DNA from: Calendula officinalis
Lineage: Eukaryota; Streptophyta; Magnoliopsida; Asterales; Asteraceae
Reading direction: 5' to 3'
Length of the DNA: 64,000 nucleotides
Assembly: GCA_963853835.1 (NCBI GenBank)
Contig: OY970820.1
Location: forward strand, 74,768,909-74,832,908
A model generated the notes under the pieces. The model saw only the letters and a list, made by a program, of their open reading frames with translations, had not been told where the DNA came from and ran no database searches. Position 1 is the first letter of the stretch. The number at the start of each line of letters is the position of its first letter. The position numbers and the translations under genes are program-made. This document shows positions 60,329 through 64,000 of the stretch, in pieces.

Positions 60329-60695
60329 GGCTTCACGGTATGGGACCAAATTCAAGGGGCGTGGGGGTGAGGTGGCGAGCAACGGCGTGGTGGTGGGGTT
60401 GGAACACCGCCCCCCCCCCCCCCAAACGGCGTGGGGGGTGGGCGTGGCGGATCCGGCAAGCAGGCGACGGGGGATAACGGGGCGTGGGGTATACGTTGCT
60501 GCTTCTGATTGGTTGAGTGATATTCTTTTTATTTTCTTTTTTTATTTATTTAGAATTAAATGGAATAAAATGGTGTGGTGTGGTGTGGTGGGTATTTCCA
60601 CCAAATGATGTCGTGTGGTGGTGGTGTGGTTGCTGAGGTGGCGATGATGTAGCAGTCAAATTGGATACCACATGTGGTACGCATACCTAGTAGCC
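60329..60695. mobile_element. Short Harbinger-type derivative (MITE) of the 32983-35531 family
   Basis: It begins GGCTTCACGGTATGGGACC, ends with the mirrored GTATGCATACCTAGTAGCC-like end, and is flanked by the 3-bp duplication TCA (60326-60328, 60696-60698). Both ends match the larger element, including GGTGTGGTGTGGTGGGTATT and the CCACATGTGGT palindrome, while the ORF is deleted. A run of 14 or more C lies near 60411. Confidence 0.75.
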
Positions 60696-60914
60696 TCAAC
60701 TCGATATTCATTATATCAAATCAAGACGAATAAAAAAAGTTCTTAATTACTAAAATGAGATAAAAACAAAGATTTATAGTTATTATTTTATACTTGCTTT
60801 TTAATAATTTCAAAAACAATAAGTTAATTCAAATCTTAACCTATATATGAGGCCTAGGTTTGAATTCATTTTGCCAACTAATCAATTTCAAACATTTTCA
60901 TTGGTCCGCAATGC

Positions 60915-60971
60915 CACGTGTAATCTCCAATTCGTCCACATGGCCTCCCATATCTAGGCTTCATATAATAA
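60915..60971 (+). promoter_or_regulatory. Possible orphan promoter: G-box and TATA-like element
   Basis: CCACGTGT (core CACGTG at 60915-60920) is followed 42 nt later by CATATAATAA (60962-60971), then a pyrimidine-rich leader-like stretch and an A/G-rich stretch up to 61047. That layout is usual for a plant promoter and 5' UTR. Element C begins right after, so no coding sequence follows. Confidence 0.35.
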
Positions 60972-62039
60972 TCACGTCTCCTTCTCCTTTCTTAAACAAA
61001 TCAAAGAAAAGACCAACGAAATCAAAGAAAAAGAGGTTTCTTTTGTAACATCAGAGCACGGTCATCAGATTGAAGTACAGTCATCAGAATTTCTATCAGA
61101 CATAGTGACCGTTGTTGATAAGAATGGAGTACGGTCGTCTGATCTTCGCACGAGAATGTATCAGGGTAACCCAGGATCACATAGATTGCCTGTTAGCACA
61201 ACATTTACATAAATTGTGTGACCTACGTTCATTGTTGGCATTGATGTTAGCACTGGTAGGATTTCCATTCAATCATCGTGGAATACCAATATTTTTTTTG
61301 GTATCACGATGAATGTTCCGGCAATATCCCAAAGATATGCTTAGTGGAATGCCTCTGTCCTAGAGAAATTTAATTCGGTTCTAGACTCTATACGTGGATA
61401 AACGAAGGCGAGGACTGGAGGTGGGTCCTCTTTTTCAATATCAACAATCTCCAAATGAGATGTCGATAGTGGATGTGGTTATCTCCGTGATTTTGAAACA
61501 AGTACTTTTTGTACTTGAGTGGTCAGTGGGGGTTGTGCATTGCATCACTGGGTCCATGATGTCTTAATCAGAAAGCAACATATGCAATCCGATATAGATG
61601 AGGTTACCCGGTCATTTGTTAAGTTCAGGGAGGGTTTTCCGTTTTCTTTAACCCTTTCACACACGCTCCTCACTCAACTCACTTTTTTCATTTTCAACCA
61701 CACCCTCGTTTTTGTTTTTACCATGTGATAAGCTGATTTGCACCCCATACTTCATACCCCCTCTCAATTTCTACCTCAGCGCACCCCAATCAAGATCCCA
61801 TGATACTTAATTCTGCTCACCTAGACCCAGGGACCCTCACTTTTTAGTTCCTATATTGTCGGTGGCTCCGGGGAAGATCATGCTGGGTTTAGCAGATCAT
61901 AGGAGTAATTTGAGAGTGGACTATTACGCTCATGTGCATTTTAAACAGCTTTCAAGATGTTGCATTTTAGTTCACATGGATTTTTCATCGGAATTTTATG
62001 TGTTTCCGGTATAAGTTGTTGCCTGATTAATTTTGAAGT

Positions 62040-62264
62040 TTAAGGCACAGCAACTTGTTCTTTTAAGGTAACACCGGACTCACATAGAGTATCCGTTAGC
62101 ACACGATATGAATTCATAGTCATTTGCACAACTGTTGATTCAAATGTGTGACCTGCGTTTAGAGTTGGCGTGATTTTAGCTCTAGTAGGATTTCCACTCG
62201 ATCCTCGTGAAACATCATATTGTGATGCCACTACAAGTGTTCTGATGGATTCACAGAGATCCAT
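62040..62264 (-). CDS. Short ORF of the element C downstream module
   Basis: A 74-codon frame from the ATG at 62264 (MDLCESIRTLVVASQYD) to a stop after KEQVAVP. Residues 8-67 align without gaps to the ORF at 14986-14729 in element A, with conserved GNPxRAKI, HTFESTVVQ and SYRVLTDTL blocks. Family and role unknown; it may be part of a longer decayed frame. Confidence 0.35.
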   Translation of the reverse strand: MDLCESIRTLVVASQYDVSRGSSGNPTRAKITPTLNAGHTFESTVVQMTMNSYRVLTDTLCESGVTLKEQVAVP

Positions 62265-62901
62265 TTTTGTAGTGCAAGTGTCCTATATTGGAAAGATTCT
62301 TGGGGGTGAGAACTAGACACACTGTGCATACAAAGAGACTTAACCCGGGGCAGGAGGTTATTTTGTTTCAATACCGACATACTCCGAATGAGTAGTCAGT
62401 AGCTTTTATGCTACATCCCCTAATGAAATGAAACAAATTCCTGTTGAGAGGAATTTGAGTGGTTGGTGGTGGTGTGCATTTGCTTTACTGGGCTAGTAAA
62501 GTCTAGTGAAACATTCAACTTATGAATGATCACCTATTTGTATTGTTTCCCGGTTTGTTAAAGGTTTGGATGCACTCAAAGGTGTGTTTTCTTTGATTTA
62601 TCATGTTTTCACATCACCTTGCACTCACCTATTTCTATACCCTAGACGTATACCCTCACATTTTACCAGTTGGCTGAAATATTTCCCTGGAAAGGTAAGG
62701 CCGGATCTGGCTGACCATGGGAAGGTATGTCTTTTGAAGTAGTTAGTAACGAGAATTAAAAGAATTTGTAATAAACAGATGCTATCTTTACTAGGTAACT
62801 AGTAAAGAGATCGTTTACGGATATTACAACGACTTAAAATTAACGTTACAAACATAAAACTTTTTGATTTGGGTATTTTGTTTTGTTTTTCTAACTTTTC
62901 T

Positions 62902-62950
62902 CCCCTAGAAATAATAATTCCCCCCCTAGAATTAATATTTCTCCCCCTCG
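62902..62950 (-). other. Internal array of polypurine tracts in element C
   Basis: Three tracts (GGGGAGA, GGGGGGGAA and GGGGGAGA types on the minus strand) have the same spacing as in A and B. Confidence 0.65.
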
Positions 62951-63089
62951 ACCAAACAAAAGTACTTACAAGTTTTGAGATTGGAGGACGTACCTTATAC
63001 ATCGTCGGAGGGTTGAAGGAGAGTATTTGCGGTGAAGCTTGATTGAGCTTTGTGCTTTCTTTTGAGTGCGGGTTCTGAATCTGTTTTGA

Positions 63090-63296
63090 TCAGAAGCCAT
63101 ATGTTGGAACAGGTGAAGTGCCTCCCAGCATTTGAAAGTTAACGCCGCCCACGTCTCTCATATGGTTTTTGGCGATCAACTGATTCATCCGGCCATTTGA
63201 GCCCATGATATTGACCGAATGGAAGTGGCATATTACTAACTTCAGTTGTGTTGGTAGGCGTTTTTTTTCTGTCTCGTACACCCAGGTGAACCTCAA
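63090..63296 (-). pseudogene. Decayed frame downstream of the element C accessory ORF
   Basis: A short frame reading MRFTWVYETEKKRLPTQLK and ending GTSPVPTYGF. It follows the stop of the frame at 63345 after a run with several stops, so it is probably the frameshifted continuation of that protein. Not recognised. Confidence 0.3.
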
Positions 63297-63344
63297 AATG
63301 TCTAACCACTATTCGCCAGCTTAGTCTTTCCTTAATGGCAGTGA

Positions 63345-64000
63345 TTAGTATGTCAATATTTCTTCGAAGTGAGGTGTTTTTGGGTTGTTGGGATCGTTGT
63401 TCATGTGCCTCCCCTTTTTCTCCAGTTTTTTCTTCAGGAGGTTTAATGTGCCGTCACAGTACTTGGTAATGTCTGACACACGGAAGAAGACTCTTTCATT
63501 GAAGTAGTTTGTGTAAGTCATTCCCAAGTTGGGTTCACCTAGAACAACTGTTCTCCGAGTTTGAATTTCGGAGGGAAGTGATTTATAAGGTGCGGCCAAG
63601 TGAACCTTTGTTGTTCCACTCTCAACAGCCATCTGGACATCTTCCATTCGAGCAGCTAGAGTTTTAACGAGCATGAAGCGCTTCAGAGCAGCCTGAGCGA
63701 AATTTCTCGCATGATTTTTAATTGGATGAGGGGTGTCTGGAAGTAAGCGTACTGTGTTGTAAAGATATTCTATATCTCGAGGTTCAATAATATAGAAGTC
63801 TCCTTCAGTAATCGTGTACAGTTGATTGTCTGCTCTGTAAATATGGAAGATGGTGTACCTGTAGTAGCCTGAGAAATGGTCGGTCGTTATCTCCAGGAGC
63901 TGTGTTATTGGAGATTTGTTGCATCGATCGGTTTTGCCCCTAAGGTAATGCATTGTGAGGTAATACATTTTCTTTTCTCTGAATGGCAGAACCACTTCTT
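63345..64000 (-). CDS. Element C unknown accessory protein (5' partial at the window edge)
   Basis: The minus-strand frame is open from the right edge to the stop at 63345; no ATG marks its start, so it continues outside. About 216 residues are visible, with a globular composition and blocks such as LRGKTDRCNKSPI, HFSGYYRYTIFHIYRADNQL, GDFYIIEPRDIEYLYN and SVxEIQTRRTVV-type sequence near LPSEIQTRRTVVLGEP. No protease, integrase or reverse transcriptase motif is seen. It resembles extra ORFs I associate with Asteraceae Copia elements, but the function is unknown. Its place, just upstream of the purine-tract array, is that of the gag-type ORF in A and B. Confidence 0.5.
   Translation of the reverse strand, partial: EVVLPFREKKMYYLTMHYLRGKTDRCNKSPITQLLEITTDHFSGYYRYTIFHIYRADNQLYTITEGDFYIIEPRDIEYLYNTVRLLPDTPHPIKNHARNFAQAALKRFMLVKTLAARMEDVQMAVESGTTKVHLAAPYKSLPSEIQTRRTVVLGEPNLGMTYTNYFNERVFFRVSDITKYCDGTLNLLKKKLEKKGRHMNNDPNNPKTPHFEEILTY

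Larger units (their letters stand above)
61048..64000 (-). mobile_element. Copia-related element C (relative of A and B), both ends missing
   Basis: 61052-62740 follows element A 13770-15375 nearly throughout, including tandem units, the two downstream modules and the GGAAGGTAAGGCCGG block. A purine-tract array follows at 62902-62950. Upstream of it on the minus strand lies a frame unlike the gag-type ORFs of A and B (63345-64000). No LTR was found: the left end stops inside the tandem units and the right end lies beyond the window. Confidence 0.7.

Overview
This is nuclear DNA from a flowering plant: spliced genes with GT-AG introns, plant-type LTR retrotransposons primed by tRNA-iMet, Stowaway, hAT and Harbinger miniature elements, and chloroplast-targeted proteins. 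The Copia-type gag and accessory ORFs look most like those common in Asteraceae genomes, so a daisy-family species is my best guess; that is inference, not proof. No rRNA, tRNA or CRISPR array was seen.

Only two ordinary host genes look intact. TSP9 (30622-30996) encodes a thylakoid soluble phosphoprotein. FTSH7/9-like (37663-41188, 13 exons) encodes a chloroplast membrane AAA+ zinc metalloprotease. Two host genes are broken. One is a CYP86A fatty-acid hydroxylase gene (8486-9164, minus), cut in its coding sequence by a Ty3/gypsy Tat-lineage element. The other is a decayed fragment of a VPS53-like gene (28909-29269, minus). A candidate small secreted-peptide gene (20574-21691) and an apparently orphaned promoter (about 60840-61047) are less certain.

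The rest is layered transposons. 1-8485: Tat element with an open gag-pol frame, a spliced antisense gene and a 3' LTR. 10400-12135: dead LINE. 12190-12839: hAT-type MITE with a perfect 8-bp target duplication. 12848-20440: a MITE split by a hAT-like element, itself split by a 6.6-kb gag-only Copia element (A). 20839-21327: Mutator-type MITE. 22304-27410: gag-only Copia element B. 32983-35531: Harbinger-type element carrying only a Myb/SANT-type ORF and holding a nested hAT MITE. 36254-37405: three Stowaway MITEs upstream of the FtsH gene. 41755-59979: four-level nest, a hAT-like element holding a Stowaway MITE holding Copia element D holding Copia element E. 60329-60695: short Harbinger derivative. 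61048-64000: third relative of A and B (element C), running off the right edge.

The Copia elements A, B, D and E all have LTRs and an iMet primer-binding site and keep gag-type frames, but no protease, integrase, reverse transcriptase or RNase H was seen in them. They fit the gag-only non-autonomous class described in plants as TR-GAG and would need enzymes from other elements. A, B and C share unusual architecture: an internal array of polypurine tracts well away from the 3' LTR and, in A and B, a leader made of GCCGAA-type repeats.
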